Of a stretch of 64,000 nt of DNA, positions 45,144-55,378 are shown in pieces (the first letter of the stretch is position 1; every line of letters begins with the position of its first letter). The translations under genes were made by a program, and so were the position numbers. The DNA is taken from the NCBI RefSeq assembly GCF_012290005.1, contig NZ_JAAXMS010000002.1, positions 868,001-932,000 on the forward strand. Reading direction: 5' to 3'. The notes beneath the pieces are model-generated. The model had not been told where the DNA came from, did no database searches, and saw only the letters and a list, made by a program, of their open reading frames with translations. This DNA comes from Crateriforma spongiae. GTDB lineage: Bacteria; Planctomycetota; Planctomycetia; Pirellulales; Pirellulaceae.

Positions 45144-46355
45144 GTGAACCCATTCAGCCGAATCCACACAAGGCCATCCGCGGTAGCATCACATTCATTT
45201 GTACGCCTGGGTGTAGTTGTGATGTTTGTCTGCCTTGGAATGTTCGCCCGGTCGGTCGCCAACGAGCCCTATCCCAAAAGTCCAATCATTGAACGAATTC
45301 AGTTGGACTGGAAGACGCACCGACGTGCCGCACAGGGTAGTGACAACTTTCAATTGACCTGGGCACAGGATGGCCACCTTTATGGGGCTTGGGGTGACGG
45401 TGGAGGCTTCGGCGGATCCAATTCCAAGGGCCGTGTCGGATTGGGGGTGGCCAAGATTGAAGGTCCCGCCGATGACTATCGAGGCACCAACATCTGGGGC
45501 GGAGTCGACGGTCAAAATCCGGCCCAGTTCGATGGCAAAAGCTGGGGAATGATCGGCGTTGACGAACAGCTTCACATGTGGGTTGTCCCCGATAGACCAC
45601 CAGGCAAGGACTACCGAAACCATTATGAATTCATTCGCTTGGCAAGTTCTCGTGACTTCGGTGCCACATGGAACAAATCCGGCTGGAAATTCACCTCTTT
45701 CGACAACCTGACCATACCAACGTTCCTAAACTTTGGACGTGCAAACCGGGGCGTCCCTGAATCGTTTGGCGACTATGTTTACAGCTATTTCATTCGGCCG
45801 AGTGATCCCAAAATACAACAACAAGGAAACGACGCCGCCGGATTGATCGTCCATCGCCCAGGGACGATTTACCTTGCCCGCATCGCCACGGATCAACTTC
45901 AATTCGGACCAGATCGCGATCGCTTCGAGTTCTTTGCCGGGCTGAGCCCTGACGATCAGCCCAAGTGGGGCTCCATTGACGAAAAACGTCCTGTCTTTCG
46001 CGATTCAAACGGGGTCGGATGGTGCATGAGTGCGTGTTACCACCCTGGATTACAGCGAGTCCTGATCTGCACGGAACACGGTGAAAGCAAGGCGGGTTTA
46101 CTGGGAGTTTTTGATGCACCCGCACCCTGGGGTCCCTGGACAACCGTGGAGTATTACAGTCCGGAGAGACCGTTCGGTGCCAAGCGACCGGGAAGCGACT
46201 GGCCGTGGAAGAACAACGTATTCTTCATCGCCTTCCCAACCAAATGGTTCGACGGCTTGGACTTCACCGCAAATTTCACCGGCGCAGGCACGGGAAAAGA
46301 CAACGACTCGTTCAACACAGTCAGCGGTCGATTCGTTTTGAGAAGCCGTCAATAG
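45144..46355 (+). CDS. DUF4185-like secreted protein, GTG start
   Basis: 403 residues. I chose the GTG at 45144 because GGAGG lies 5 bases upstream; the longer frame begins with a TTG that would overlap that site. The signal peptide spans LGVVVMFVCLGMFARSVA. DNFQLTWAQDGHLYGAWGDGGGFGG is the DUF4185 opening. GMIGVDEQLHMWVVPD, RLASSRDFGATWNKSG, DYVYSYFIRPSD and GIFDAP-like GLLGVFDAPAPWGPW continue as propeller blades of the sialidase/GH43-like type. No activity is established for the family that I know. It is the second gene of a short plus-strand pair after the beta-helix, both presumably acting on the same glycan. Confidence 0.9.
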   Translation: MNPFSRIHTRPSAVASHSFVRLGVVVMFVCLGMFARSVANEPYPKSPIIERIQLDWKTHRRAAQGSDNFQLTWAQDGHLYGAWGDGGGFGGSNSKGRVGLGVAKIEGPADDYRGTNIWGGVDGQNPAQFDGKSWGMIGVDEQLHMWVVPDRPPGKDYRNHYEFIRLASSRDFGATWNKSGWKFTSFDNLTIPTFLNFGRANRGVPESFGDYVYSYFIRPSDPKIQQQGNDAAGLIVHRPGTIYLARIATDQLQFGPDRDRFEFFAGLSPDDQPKWGSIDEKRPVFRDSNGVGWCMSACYHPGLQRVLICTEHGESKAGLLGVFDAPAPWGPWTTVEYYSPERPFGAKRPGSDWPWKNNVFFIAFPTKWFDGLDFTANFTGAGTGKDNDSFNTVSGRFVLRSRQ

Positions 46356-46423
46356 TGCTGCGATGTTCGCCGCAATGAAAGCTGCGGCCTGCGTGATGCG
46401 ATCGTGTGCCGCAAACGTCTGCA

Positions 46424-47842
46424 TCACTGCGCAAAAAGATTCGGTGTTTCCGGATACGTTGGCCGGACCTTGGTGTTTTTGTCCAACGCTCCCGGTGGAA
46501 CGGGCGGGCACTTTTCTAACAAGTACGCGAGTTCCTTTCGAACATTGGCCGCTTCACCATTGACCGAATCGCCAAGATCATTGGACTCGTCCAAGTCCAC
46601 CGGAACTTGGTAATAGCGTCCATCGCGATACAACTTGTATTGTGCCGTTCTGGCGTACTGCCCTGGCTTCTTCTTCCAATAGCATTGATAGTGGCATAGG
46701 ACCCACTCGCGAAGATTCCCCGGCTGGCCATTGAGTTGCGGGAAGAAGCTTCTTCCATCGATCGGATCATCAGCAGTCGCCTCGCGGCCCGCAACATCTG
46801 ATAGCGTCGCATAGAAGTCAGTGAAGTCGACCAGGTCAGACAACACGCTTCCCTTCGGCGTGTGCCCCGTCCACCGAGCAACCAGTGGAACGTGCGTCCC
46901 GTTGTCTTTCATTCCTGCTTTGCCACCTTGAATCTCGGTGCCATTCCATCGGGACCGGATGCTTGTGTTGGTGCCGTTGTCCGCAGTGAACAGAATGATG
47001 GTGTCTTCGCCCAAGCCCAGCGAATCAACCTTGTCGGCGATTCGACCGATCAGCTTGTCCATGTACTGGACCATGGCCACAAAGTTCGCCTTTCGGGCTT
47101 TGGCCCCCTTCGGTGCCTTGTTCAATGCATGTGTGATTGCCTGGTCACCCACCGTATCCGGCGTGGGGACAAACGGGTCATGGACCAGAACCATCGGGTA
47201 ATAAACAAAGAATGGCTTGTCACGATTGCGTTCCACAAAATCGCAAACGAAATCGGTCAATAAATCTGGTCCGTATTTTCCAGCGTTTTCTTCCTTCGTA
47301 ATGAAATTCCCGTTGTGTTCCAGCGGCGGGTCCCAGAAACGTTCGCCACCGTCACCGCCTTTGCCGCGGGTGACCTGCCACAGCAATGATTCGTGAAAGC
47401 CGGCATTCATCGGTCGCGTGGAATCTTGGTTGCCTGGCAACGAGTTGTACAGACCATTCAGCTGCCATTTCCCCGCGATTGCCGTTTGGTAACCCGCGTC
47501 TTGCATCATGTGGCCAAACGTTCGTTCATCAGGATGCAAGTAGCCGAAGTGCGTGTAATTTCGAAAACCATATTTCCCCGTCATGATTTTGACACGTGAC
47601 GGAGTACAGATCGGTGTCGAATAGCAATGTTCGAAACGAATGCCCTGCGCGGCCAATCGATCGATGTTGGGCGTTTCGTAGTCTTCACCGCCGTAGCACC
47701 CGAAGCATTCCCAACTGACATCATCGGCCATGATCAGAATCACGTTGGGACGGTCCTCTGCCCCAACCTGCCATGGGAATATCAACACACAGGCAACGAC
47801 GGCAAAACGAAGCATCGGGTACACGCGGCTTTCCACTTTCAT
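46424..47842 (-). CDS. S1 family sulfatase
   Basis: 472 residues from ATG 47842 (a GTG lies one codon before); the hydrophobic LRFAVVACVLIFPWQVGA is the signal peptide, so an ATG at 47815 is also possible. IMADDVSWECFGCYGGEDYETPN, C79-T-P-S-R with VKIMTGKYGFRNYTHFG, AGKWQLNGLYNSLP, YPMVLVHDPFVPTP and FTADNGTNTSIRSRWNG are complete. In GKWQLN a glutamine replaces the usual histidine next to the lysine, a feature shared by some planctomycete members. The gene is alone on this strand, convergent with the DUF4185 gene and divergent from the rhamnose-type regulon. Confidence 0.94.
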   Translation of the reverse strand: MKVESRVYPMLRFAVVACVLIFPWQVGAEDRPNVILIMADDVSWECFGCYGGEDYETPNIDRLAAQGIRFEHCYSTPICTPSRVKIMTGKYGFRNYTHFGYLHPDERTFGHMMQDAGYQTAIAGKWQLNGLYNSLPGNQDSTRPMNAGFHESLLWQVTRGKGGDGGERFWDPPLEHNGNFITKEENAGKYGPDLLTDFVCDFVERNRDKPFFVYYPMVLVHDPFVPTPDTVGDQAITHALNKAPKGAKARKANFVAMVQYMDKLIGRIADKVDSLGLGEDTIILFTADNGTNTSIRSRWNGTEIQGGKAGMKDNGTHVPLVARWTGHTPKGSVLSDLVDFTDFYATLSDVAGREATADDPIDGRSFFPQLNGQPGNLREWVLCHYQCYWKKKPGQYARTAQYKLYRDGRYYQVPVDLDESNDLGDSVNGEAANVRKELAYLLEKCPPVPPGALDKNTKVRPTYPETPNLFAQ

Positions 47843-48618
47843 CACGCGGCGAAAACAAACGGCAAAGCGACTGGGAATACTTCTTTCGACAGCCGCGACC
47901 AGCGACGCTCAAGATAGCCCAAAAACGACGAACGCATGCGTGGCCTCCGAATCGCTTTGCGAAGTCTCGCATGGACTTCAGCAAGGATCTGTCATCAAAA
48001 ACTGCCGTGTGGGCCGACATCCCGACACGTGATTGCTCATGAACGATTGTGCTATTTCTTGGCTCGATCGTGAAGGTTTCGGCTCTTCGTCAGACCTACG
48101 ATGCGATCCCGACTCGGCTGACGCTTGCTAAAGAAACCCCCGTGGACCTGGGGGCGAATGATGCAACCACAACGCCTTTATCCGCGCCGGCCATCGTTGG
48201 TCTCGGAGCTTCGCGAGCCGCGGCAAAATAGTGCGTTGCAACCATTTGACTCGAGACCTTCGACATGCATGCGTCATGCCAATGCCCGATTGCCCCCATG
48301 CGCTGAAACCACTTGCGACGAGCCCCCAAAACCGACCGCAATTCGCAGCCCGAAGGAACCAACGGAGCTGATCCAAGGCTGAATGACTTTACGCGGCAAG
48401 CAATGAAAATGAACCAGAACCCCCGTCACATGCATCGCCGTCGTTTCCTTGAAAACTTGGCAGATGCTGGCGCATCCACATCACTGATGGTCTCACATCG
48501 TCAAGCCGCACAAGCGAATACAGAACAGGACGGATTGCACGATCGTTTGCTGACGAATGGGTACGACGGGATGCTTTGGCGGTCCGACTTGAAATCTCAG
48601 CGGTTTAGGAATCGATTG
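47843..48618. other. Divergent region with long GH106 leader (776 bp)
   Basis: Contains the first copy of the AraC-type operator/promoter (48041-48102). A roughly 500-base leader follows. It includes a small GC hairpin CCCCC (48137-48141) / GGGGG (48150-48154) and, from ATG 48403, an in-frame stretch HRRRFLENLADAGASTSLMV that looks like a Tat leader remnant running into GH106. No independent gene is supported. Confidence 0.55.
48041..48102 (+). promoter_or_regulatory. AraC-type operator and promoter, copy A (GH106)
   Basis: Reads GAACGATTGTGCTA, 12 bases, ATCGTGAAGGTTT, 17 bases, TACGAT (-10-like). Half-sites CGATTGTG (48044) and CGATCGTG (48065) are direct repeats 21 bp apart, the classic spacing for AraC-family dimers. 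The right half-site would overlap the -35 region. Matches copies at 52351 and 56323 with identical spacing. Confidence 0.75.
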
Positions 48619-51600
48619 ATGAACAAATCACGTTCGATGTTCACATTGACCAACCTTCCGGCCGCATGCCGCCGACGTTGGAAAGCATTCACCGACCATT
48701 TAGTCGGACGATTGCTGGCTGCGATTCTGATCGTTGCGACCCCAGTATCCGCCACAGCGCAACCGAAGCAGTTGTCGCAAGGTTTCCGTTCACCGCCGTT
48801 GGAATCGCGACCACAGACATGGTTTCACTTGATTGGTGGAAACGTCGATCGGCAAGCGTTGACGAAAGACCTAAACGCGGTGGCTTCGGCTGGACTCCGC
48901 GGCATTCAGTTGTTTCATGGTAGAGGGAGAGCTTGGCCGGGCGTGGAGCCGCAAATCCAGACGCTCAGCCCAACCTGGGATTCTTTGGTCGGCCATGTCG
49001 CAGATGAATGCCAACGCCTGGACCTCAAGTTCACGATGCAGAATTGTCCGGGCTGGGCCATGTCCGGCGGTCCATGGATCACGCCCGATAACGCGATGCG
49101 GCATCTTGTGTTCAGTCGTGTGAATGTGGCAGGTGGAGAACGACGGTCGTTCGATCTGTCCGTGCCGCAGCCCAGCAACGAGGAATGGCGTGATTACCGT
49201 GACATCGCCGTGCTCGCGTTTCCGACGCCCGACGGAGACTCCGGTCAACCACTCATTCCATCCAAGGTCACTAGCAGTTTGCCGGAGGCGGATTGGACGA
49301 AGTTGATGCAGGGCGACGACATCAAGATCCAGATACCGACAAATTCATTGGATCACTGGGTTGAGTTCGAGTTTGATCAACCGGTCACGCTACGGTCGAT
49401 TCAGCTGCCTCCAACGGAACACTTGATGAAGCGGATGATGTTCGATCCGGATTCATCCATATCAATCTCCGCGAGACATGACGCCGGCTGGAAACCACTG
49501 GTCACTCACCAAGTACCACGAGGTAACTGGCAGGATCGCCAACCCGAGCATCACTATGTTTTATCTGTCCCCGATGCGAAGACCCAGCGTTATCGAATGA
49601 CGTTCCTTAACGGTCGGCCGATGGAGATTTCGCACCTGCTTCTGTCGTCAGGGGCACGCACCCACGATTGGCCGGCCCAAGCGGGATATGCGCTTCGCAG
49701 TCTTGAACGACCAACACCGGCCCAACAATCCACCCAAGCATGGATCGACTTGAAAGATGTCTTAGATGTTTCGGCGATGATGGATTCGTCTGGGAAGTTG
49801 ACTTGGGAACCGCCTGACGGAGTTTGGACCATCGTTCGGTTCGGGCACGTCAATACAGGGGTAAAGAACAAGCCGGCTCCACCCGAGGCGACCGGATTCG
49901 AATGCGACAAGCTTTCGCCGATGGGAGCCGAACAACACTTTGCCGGTTACATCGGCCGGTTGTCCAAACCCGGCGGCGCCGCTGACGATGATCGCTTGAA
50001 AGGAATGCTGATCGATAGCTGGGAGTGCTACACACAAACGTGGACGCCCGCCATGGAGGAAGAATTTCAAAAGCGACGTGGTTATTCCCTGCGAAGCTGG
50101 CTTCCCGCCCTGGGCGGTTGGGTCGTGGAAAACCACACCGCCAGCGAGCGATTCCTGCGTGACTGGCGGGCGACGATCAGCGATTTGATTGTTGAAAACT
50201 ACTACGGCCGAATGGCTGAACTGGGCAAACAACACGACTTGGAACTTTCGTTCGAAACCGCCGTGGGTGACGTATCGCCGGGCGACATTCTGGAATACTT
50301 CAAGTCGGCCGATATTCCAATGTGCGAAGTCTGGAAGCCCAATGATCCGCATGTCGGTGGATTGGAAACCAAACCGATCGCCCCCACATCCTCGGCAGCG
50401 CACATCTATGGCAAACCTCGCGTCGCATGCGAAACGTTCACGTCAGCACCGATGAATTGGCGCGAGCATCCGTTTTCACTGAAGAACGTGGCCGATCGGA
50501 CTTTTGCCGCGGGCGTCACCCATTTGGTTTTCCATACCTACACCCACAACCCGCTTGACCGCTTACCGGGAACATCGTTCGGCAGCACGATTGGAACGCC
50601 ATTCCTGCGTGGTCAAACTTGGTGGCGGCACATGCGACTGTTCACCGATTACCTTGCGCGTTGCCAGCACATGCTGGAACAAGGCCATCCCGTCGCCGAT
50701 GTGCTTTGGTATCTGGGCGATGACGTTGATCACAAACCCAGACAAGATTCGCCGTTTCCCGGCGGCTACCATTTCGACTATGTCAATCAAGATGCCTTGC
50801 TGAATCGGCTGACGGTAGATGACGGCGAACTGGTCATTCCCGAAGGCACGCGATGGAAGGTGCTTTGGTTGGCCCCGCAGCAGTGTCGACGTTTGACACC
50901 ACAAACACTCCAGCGAATCAAAGAACTGCTTCACGCAGGGGCGACGGTCATCGGACCGGCTCCCATCATGAACCCTTCATACAGTGGTGGCGATCAAGCC
51001 GACGGGCGATTCCGTCGACTGGTTCAAGAGCTTTGGGGCGATGCAGGTCGGCATCCAGGTGATCGCAAGATCGGCCGTGGTCGCTTGTTGTGGGGCATGT
51101 CGCTGGCGCAAGCCCTCCAAAGTATCGACGTACCGCCCGACGTGCACGGAACACTTCGTCAGCGATGGTGTCACCGTCGCGTCGGCGATATCGACATCTA
51201 CTTTGTCATTGGAAGTCGCACGCAAGCGGTCGATGCGACTCTGGAGTTTCGCGCCAAAGGGAAGCCCGAGCTTTGGAATCCGATCGATGGCCATCGCATG
51301 GCCGCCCCGATGTACCACCGGACGGAAAACGGCACCGCGATTCCGATCCGCCTGCCGGCCGCCGGTTCCACGTTTGTGGTCTTTCGTCCTGAATCATCGT
51401 CGAGCGTACCGATCCAGCGTCTTTCGCGCAATTCCGACGTCTTGCTTGACGCGACCGACACCGCACGCATTGACGACACACCGCGCTACCCCGCGTTTGG
51501 AATCGACCGCTATGGAATCACACAACCATGGGTTCTGCCACCGTCCCCCACGGTTGAATTCGATCCCGCCGGCGAACATTTGATCGCCTATCAGAACGGA

Positions 51601-52176
51601 GAGTATCGAATCGATCGAGCCAAAGGCTCGCCGCGGACGGTGGACATCACCGATGCGAATACGATTCCTTTGGACGGCACCTGGCAGATTCGGTTTCCCG
51701 ATGGATGGGACACCCCTGATCAATTGACTCTGCAAGGACCACGGCCTTGGTCCGAGTTGGACGCCCCAGCGGTTCGTCATTTCTCCGGTACCGCGACCTA
51801 CAAAACGACATTCGCACTGGACGCGAAACCGAGCGATCGGCGGTTTCAGCTGGACCTAGGACGCGTCGGAAACATTGCGTCCATCGAAGTAAACGGAATC
51901 CATGCAGGCACACTTTGGTCGGCACCCTACCGGATCGATATTTCTGATCAAGTTCATCCTGGCGAAAACACTTTATCGATCCAGGTGACTAGCACCTGGC
52001 ACAATCGATTGGCGTTTGATTCCGGTCAACAACCCGAGCAACGAAAGACATGGACCATCGGCCCGCCGCCCGCCGATTCGCCACTCGAATTCTCGGGTCT
52101 CAGTAGCGACGTCCGACTGAACATCGGCAAGGCCGTTCGGATTACCAACGCATCAAAGCCGCAGGCAATCGATTAA
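48619..52176 (+). CDS. GH106 alpha-L-rhamnosidase, exported
   Basis: 1185 residues from ATG 48619, which has AGGA 8 bases upstream and yields the signal LLAAILIVATPVSATA; upstream in-frame starts at 48403 or 48313 add a Tat-like or polar leader. FRSPPLESRPQTWFHLIGGN and LKFTMQNCPGWAMSGGPWIT are GH106 hallmarks. LIDSWECYTQTW and LSFETAVGDVSPGD contain the likely catalytic glutamates. A galactose-binding-like beta domain ends the protein (GNIASIEVNGIHAGTLW). The family releases L-rhamnose from plant and algal polysaccharides. An operator/promoter lies 500 bases upstream and a hairpin 82 bases downstream, so it is probably monocistronic. Confidence 0.94.
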   Translation: MNKSRSMFTLTNLPAACRRRWKAFTDHLVGRLLAAILIVATPVSATAQPKQLSQGFRSPPLESRPQTWFHLIGGNVDRQALTKDLNAVASAGLRGIQLFHGRGRAWPGVEPQIQTLSPTWDSLVGHVADECQRLDLKFTMQNCPGWAMSGGPWITPDNAMRHLVFSRVNVAGGERRSFDLSVPQPSNEEWRDYRDIAVLAFPTPDGDSGQPLIPSKVTSSLPEADWTKLMQGDDIKIQIPTNSLDHWVEFEFDQPVTLRSIQLPPTEHLMKRMMFDPDSSISISARHDAGWKPLVTHQVPRGNWQDRQPEHHYVLSVPDAKTQRYRMTFLNGRPMEISHLLLSSGARTHDWPAQAGYALRSLERPTPAQQSTQAWIDLKDVLDVSAMMDSSGKLTWEPPDGVWTIVRFGHVNTGVKNKPAPPEATGFECDKLSPMGAEQHFAGYIGRLSKPGGAADDDRLKGMLIDSWECYTQTWTPAMEEEFQKRRGYSLRSWLPALGGWVVENHTASERFLRDWRATISDLIVENYYGRMAELGKQHDLELSFETAVGDVSPGDILEYFKSADIPMCEVWKPNDPHVGGLETKPIAPTSSAAHIYGKPRVACETFTSAPMNWREHPFSLKNVADRTFAAGVTHLVFHTYTHNPLDRLPGTSFGSTIGTPFLRGQTWWRHMRLFTDYLARCQHMLEQGHPVADVLWYLGDDVDHKPRQDSPFPGGYHFDYVNQDALLNRLTVDDGELVIPEGTRWKVLWLAPQQCRRLTPQTLQRIKELLHAGATVIGPAPIMNPSYSGGDQADGRFRRLVQELWGDAGRHPGDRKIGRGRLLWGMSLAQALQSIDVPPDVHGTLRQRWCHRRVGDIDIYFVIGSRTQAVDATLEFRAKGKPELWNPIDGHRMAAPMYHRTENGTAIPIRLPAAGSTFVVFRPESSSSVPIQRLSRNSDVLLDATDTARIDDTPRYPAFGIDRYGITQPWVLPPSPTVEFDPAGEHLIAYQNGEYRIDRAKGSPRTVDITDANTIPLDGTWQIRFPDGWDTPDQLTLQGPRPWSELDAPAVRHFSGTATYKTTFALDAKPSDRRFQLDLGRVGNIASIEVNGIHAGTLWSAPYRIDISDQVHPGENTLSIQVTSTWHNRLAFDSGQQPEQRKTWTIGPPPADSPLEFSGLSSDVRLNIGKAVRITNASKPQAID

Positions 52177-52258
52177 GGTCGCAGATCCACGCCCGTCCGC
52201 ACTCCGGTGCTTCGATCACACGTCCCACCAGATTCGCATTGATTGGCTGGTTCCAACC

Positions 52259-52279
52259 CAACCGACGATGAATCGGTTG
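52259..52279 (+). terminator. Hairpin after GH106, probable terminator
   Basis: Perfect CAACCGA (52259-52265) / TCGGTTG (52273-52279) with a 7-base loop, 83 bases after the GH106 stop and before the next promoter. No long U-run, so efficiency is uncertain. Confidence 0.45.
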
Positions 52280-52350
52280 TGGTCGTGAAGGCACCGTGAC
52301 CGGGGCAAATACAACGTGTCCCCATCGGGTATGTTGAATGGACGCCGCTG

Positions 52351-52412
52351 GAACGATCGTGCTAGTGCGAGAAACAATCGTCATGGTTTCATCGATCGAA
52401 CACGCATAGACT
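52351..52412 (+). promoter_or_regulatory. AraC-type operator and promoter, copy C (aldehyde dehydrogenase)
   Basis: GAACGATCGTGCTA, 12 bases, ATCGTCATGGTTT, 17 bases, TAGACT (-10-like). Half-sites CGATCGTG (52354) and CAATCGTC (52375) are 21 bp apart. The first 14 bases differ from copy A at only one position. It ends 90 bases before the ATG of the aldehyde dehydrogenase. Confidence 0.75.
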
Positions 52413-52502
52413 CCCTCGCCCGCGATACAACCGGCGGGCATCCGCTTTCGCTTTTCCACCTTCGTTTGATCACCCATTCCCTCAATGTTAGGCGAGACCC
52501 CA

Positions 52503-53993
52503 ATGAGTGTGACGCTTCAGTTGAATCTGCTTCCCGAAGTCGAAGCATTCTTGAACCAGAGTCCGCTGGCAAGTTTTGTTGGAGGGAAAAGCTTCCCCAA
52601 CGCGGACGGAAATCTGGTGGCAACCATCGATCCCGGTTCGGGACAACAGATTGCGGAGATCCACGACCTGAGCGAGGCGGAAATCGATCGCGCCGTCGAA
52701 ATCGCCGATGCTGCCTTCCCCGCATGGGCTGCATTGCCGCAACAAGAACGCAGCAGCATTCTGTTGAAGTTGGCCGATGCGGTTGAGCAACGAAAGCCGA
52801 TCATTGCCCAGATCGAATCGCTGGACGCCGGAAAGATCGAAGCTCAAGCGGCCGGCGATGTCCAAAACTTCGTCGATACCCTGCGTTACTTCGTTGAACT
52901 TTCCGGTAAGGTCGAAAAACGCACGAAGCTGGATGTCGAGGGACATGAAGCTTGGACGGTAAAGCAACCGTGGGGCGCCTGTGCGTTTATCTTCCCATGG
53001 AACTTTCCTTTCTTGTTGATCGGTTGGGGCATCTCGCCTGCTCTTGCCGCCGGCAACACGGTGGTCATCAAGCCGGCCGAAGACACATCGCTGTCGGCCA
53101 TCTATCTGGCGCAACTGGCAAAGGAAGTCGGCGTACCCGATGGCGTGATCAATGTGGTCACCGGTCGAGGCGCAACCGCGGGTTCGGCACTGTCCAACAA
53201 CAAACAGATCAAACGAATGTCTTTCACCGGGTCACCGGAGGTCGGACGATTGGTCGGCGAAGCATGTGGCCGCAATCTCGTCCCGGTCAAGTTGGAGTTG
53301 GGTGGAAAAGGAGCGGCCCTGGTCTTTGACGATGTCGATGTCAAAGCCACCGCCGAAGCGTTGGTGGGCGCGATCACCTTTCATACCGGGCAAGTCTGTT
53401 GTGACGCGACACGCTGGATGGTCCATCAAGACGTCTACGACGAATTCGTCGCTCATTGCCGAGACCTTATGCAGAATGTGAAGATCGGTCACCCACTGGA
53501 TCCCGAAAGCCAAATGGGTCCGGTGGTCAATCCAAAGCAATGCCAGCGGGTGCTCGGTTATCAAGCCAAGGGCAAAGCCGAGGGTGCCGAATGCTTGGTG
53601 GGTGGTGGCCCGGCAAAGGTCGATGGCTATGAAGGCAACTACGTCAACCCGACGCTGCTCGCAGGATCACTGGACAACGTCGCGGCACGAGAGGAAATCT
53701 TCGGACCGGTTGCCTATGTGACCGCGTTCGAAAGCGAAGAGGAAGCGATCGCAATGGCCAACGACACCGATTACGGCTTGGCCAACAGCGTATGGACCAA
53801 CGACAAAGATCGTGCCGATCGTGTGGCGGAGGCCATGGTCGCCGGGAACAGCTGGATCAATGCTCACAATGTGTTTGTCCACGGCGTGCCCTATGGGGGC
53901 ATCAATAAAAGCGGCATGGGCGGCGGTGTCTTGTCAGTCGAAACCCTGATGGACTATTACCGCAGCACGTCGGTGGTCCGTCCTTTGGGCTGA
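52503..53993 (+). CDS. NAD(P)-dependent aldehyde dehydrogenase, probable lactaldehyde dehydrogenase
   Basis: 496 residues, cytoplasmic. I use ATG 52503; an ATG six codons earlier is possible. [34 protein letters not shown] and FTGSPEVGR are aldehyde-dehydrogenase landmarks. Catalytic Glu265 lies in KLELGGKGA and nucleophile Cys299 in [10 protein letters not shown], followed by a second cysteine. [10 protein letters not shown] and [11 protein letters not shown] complete the fold. The class II aldolase encoded 58 bases downstream would release lactaldehyde from a deoxysugar 1-phosphate, so oxidation of lactaldehyde to lactate is the favoured role. Betaine-aldehyde or other aldehydes cannot be excluded. 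The operator at 52351 places it under the rhamnose-type regulator. Confidence 0.94.
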   Translation: MSVTLQLNLLPEVEAFLNQSPLASFVGGKSFPNADGNLVATIDPGSGQQIAEIHDLSEAEIDRAVEIADAAFPAWAALPQQERSSILLKLADAVEQRKPIIAQIESLDAGKIEAQAAGDVQNFVDTLRYFVELSGKVEKRTKLDVEGHEAWTVKQPWGACAFIFPWNFPFLLIGWGISPALAAGNTVVIKPAEDTSLSAIYLAQLAKEVGVPDGVINVVTGRGATAGSALSNNKQIKRMSFTGSPEVGRLVGEACGRNLVPVKLELGGKGAALVFDDVDVKATAEALVGAITFHTGQVCCDATRWMVHQDVYDEFVAHCRDLMQNVKIGHPLDPESQMGPVVNPKQCQRVLGYQAKGKAEGAECLVGGGPAKVDGYEGNYVNPTLLAGSLDNVAAREEIFGPVAYVTAFESEEEAIAMANDTDYGLANSVWTNDKDRADRVAEAMVAGNSWINAHNVFVHGVPYGGINKSGMGGGVLSVETLMDYYRSTSVVRPLG

Positions 53994-54051
53994 TCAGACG
54001 CATCGGGCGGTTCGGTTGACTGGTGAAGTTCAAAAGTGGATTGAGATTGAA

Positions 54052-55344
54052 ATGACCAACATGCGAAACACGCTTCACCCGCGTGATGAAATCATGCAAA
54101 CGATGGATCGTATCTATCGTTACCGCATGACGACCACATCAGGCGGCAATCTTTCCATCCGCGACTCCGCCGGTGACATTTGGATCTCGCCAGCCCGTGT
54201 GGACAAAGGCAATTTGAATCGCCGCGACATCGTGTGCGTTCACGCAGACGGGACCGCCGATGGCTTGCATCCGCCATCCAGTGAGTTTCCCTTTCACAAA
54301 GCGATCTATGATGCACGTCCCGACATCCGGGCGATCGTACATGCTCATCCCGTCGCGTTGGTCGCTTTCAGCATTTGTCGCCAGTCACCCGACACACGAC
54401 TGTTTCACCAAGCACACTCGGTGTGTGGGAAAGTGGGATTTGCGCCCTATGCGTGCCCAGGAAGCGAAGCTTTGGGCGTGAGCATTGCGGACACGTTTTC
54501 CGAGGGCTGCGACAGCGTGATCCTTGAAAATCACGGTGTCGTCGTCGGCGGAAGCGATCTCGCACGTGCGTTCGAACGTTTCGAAGCGTTTGAATTCGCC
54601 GGCAAGACGCTGATCAAGGCCAACCAACTGAGCCCCGTGCGATTCCTGAACGAAGAACAATTGAGGCTGGCGGCTGATCGCTGCGTCAACTTTGATTCGT
54701 ACGATCCGGATCAGGCAACCGCTGACGAATTGGAGCTTCGCAAACAGCTTTGTGATTTTGTTCGTCGTGGTTGCCGCCAGCGATTACTGATCAGTACCGA
54801 GGGCAGCTTTTCTGCGCGTGTCGACGCCGATTCTTTCCTGATCACTCCCACGCAAAAGGATCGTGAACAATTGCACGCTGATGATTTGGTGCTTGTTCGC
54901 GGCAACCAGCGCGAAGCCGGTAAATTGGCCAGCCGTGCAGCTCGTGCACATCAAGCGATTTACGATAAGCACCCGCACGTGCAGGCGATCGTGTTCGCCC
55001 ATCCCGTGAATGCGACGGCGTTCAGCGTGACCGAAACACCACTGGACGTTCGCACCATTCCCGAAAGCTATGTTTTTCTACGTGATGTGCGACGGGTACC
55101 GTACGGCGTTCAGTACCGCGACGACGGCAGCATTGCCGATTACGTGTCTCGGTCCAACCCTGCCGCGGTCCTACAGAACGACGGCGTGGTTGTAACAGGA
55201 TCGACCGTGCTGGACACGTTCGACCGATTGGAAGTTTTGGAATCCACCGCCGAAGCCGTGATCAACGCCGGTGCCATCGGAGACGTGTCGGTCATGTCCG
55301 GTGATGTGATCGACGAACTATGCACCGCGTTCAATCTGAACTGA
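54052..55344 (+). CDS. Tandem class II aldolase/adducin protein, second half degenerate
   Basis: 430 residues, cytoplasmic, ATG 54052 (upstream frame opens with TTG). Two aldolase domains lie in tandem. The N-terminal one (about 10-210) has the active Glu78 in SSEFPFH and zinc ligands His97, His99 and His161 in HAHPVA and ENHGVVV. The C-terminal one (about 220-430) keeps the shape but reads F315-A-H where H-x-H is expected and N-D377-G for N-H-G, so it lacks two zinc ligands and the Glu. Substrates of the family are L-rhamnulose- or L-fuculose-1-phosphate. With GH106/GH78, a RhaS-like regulator and an aldehyde dehydrogenase adjacent, a rhamnulose-1-phosphate-type reaction is the best inference. 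Confidence 0.92.
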   Translation: MTNMRNTLHPRDEIMQTMDRIYRYRMTTTSGGNLSIRDSAGDIWISPARVDKGNLNRRDIVCVHADGTADGLHPPSSEFPFHKAIYDARPDIRAIVHAHPVALVAFSICRQSPDTRLFHQAHSVCGKVGFAPYACPGSEALGVSIADTFSEGCDSVILENHGVVVGGSDLARAFERFEAFEFAGKTLIKANQLSPVRFLNEEQLRLAADRCVNFDSYDPDQATADELELRKQLCDFVRRGCRQRLLISTEGSFSARVDADSFLITPTQKDREQLHADDLVLVRGNQREAGKLASRAARAHQAIYDKHPHVQAIVFAHPVNATAFSVTETPLDVRTIPESYVFLRDVRRVPYGVQYRDDGSIADYVSRSNPAAVLQNDGVVVTGSTVLDTFDRLEVLESTAEAVINAGAIGDVSVMSGDVIDELCTAFNLN

Positions 55345-55350
55345 ACAACC

Positions 55351-55378
55351 GATCGGCGCCGGTCATCCCGAGCCGATC
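55351..55378. terminator. Bidirectional hairpin between aldolase and AraC regulator
   Basis: GATCGGC (55351-55357) / GCCGATC (55372-55378), 7-bp perfect stem with a 14-base loop. It sits in the 32-base gap between the convergent aldolase and regulator genes and overlaps the regulator stop. It may end both transcripts. Confidence 0.45.

Larger units (their letters stand above)
52177..52502. other. Intergenic region (326 bp), terminator then promoter
   Basis: Holds a hairpin (52259-52279) after GH106, then the second AraC-type operator/promoter (52351-52412) about 90 bases before the aldehyde dehydrogenase. An AGG box sits just before the ATG at 52503. No gene is supported. Confidence 0.6.

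Noticed and set aside
48313-48618. N-terminal extension of GH106 starting at a TTG
   Set aside because: The ATG at 48619 has AGGA and begins a normal Sec signal; the extension is kept only as a finding from ATG 48403.
52503-55344. Bacterial microcompartment locus for fucose/rhamnose breakdown
   Set aside because: An aldolase and aldehyde dehydrogenase are present, but no shell-protein gene is seen in the window.
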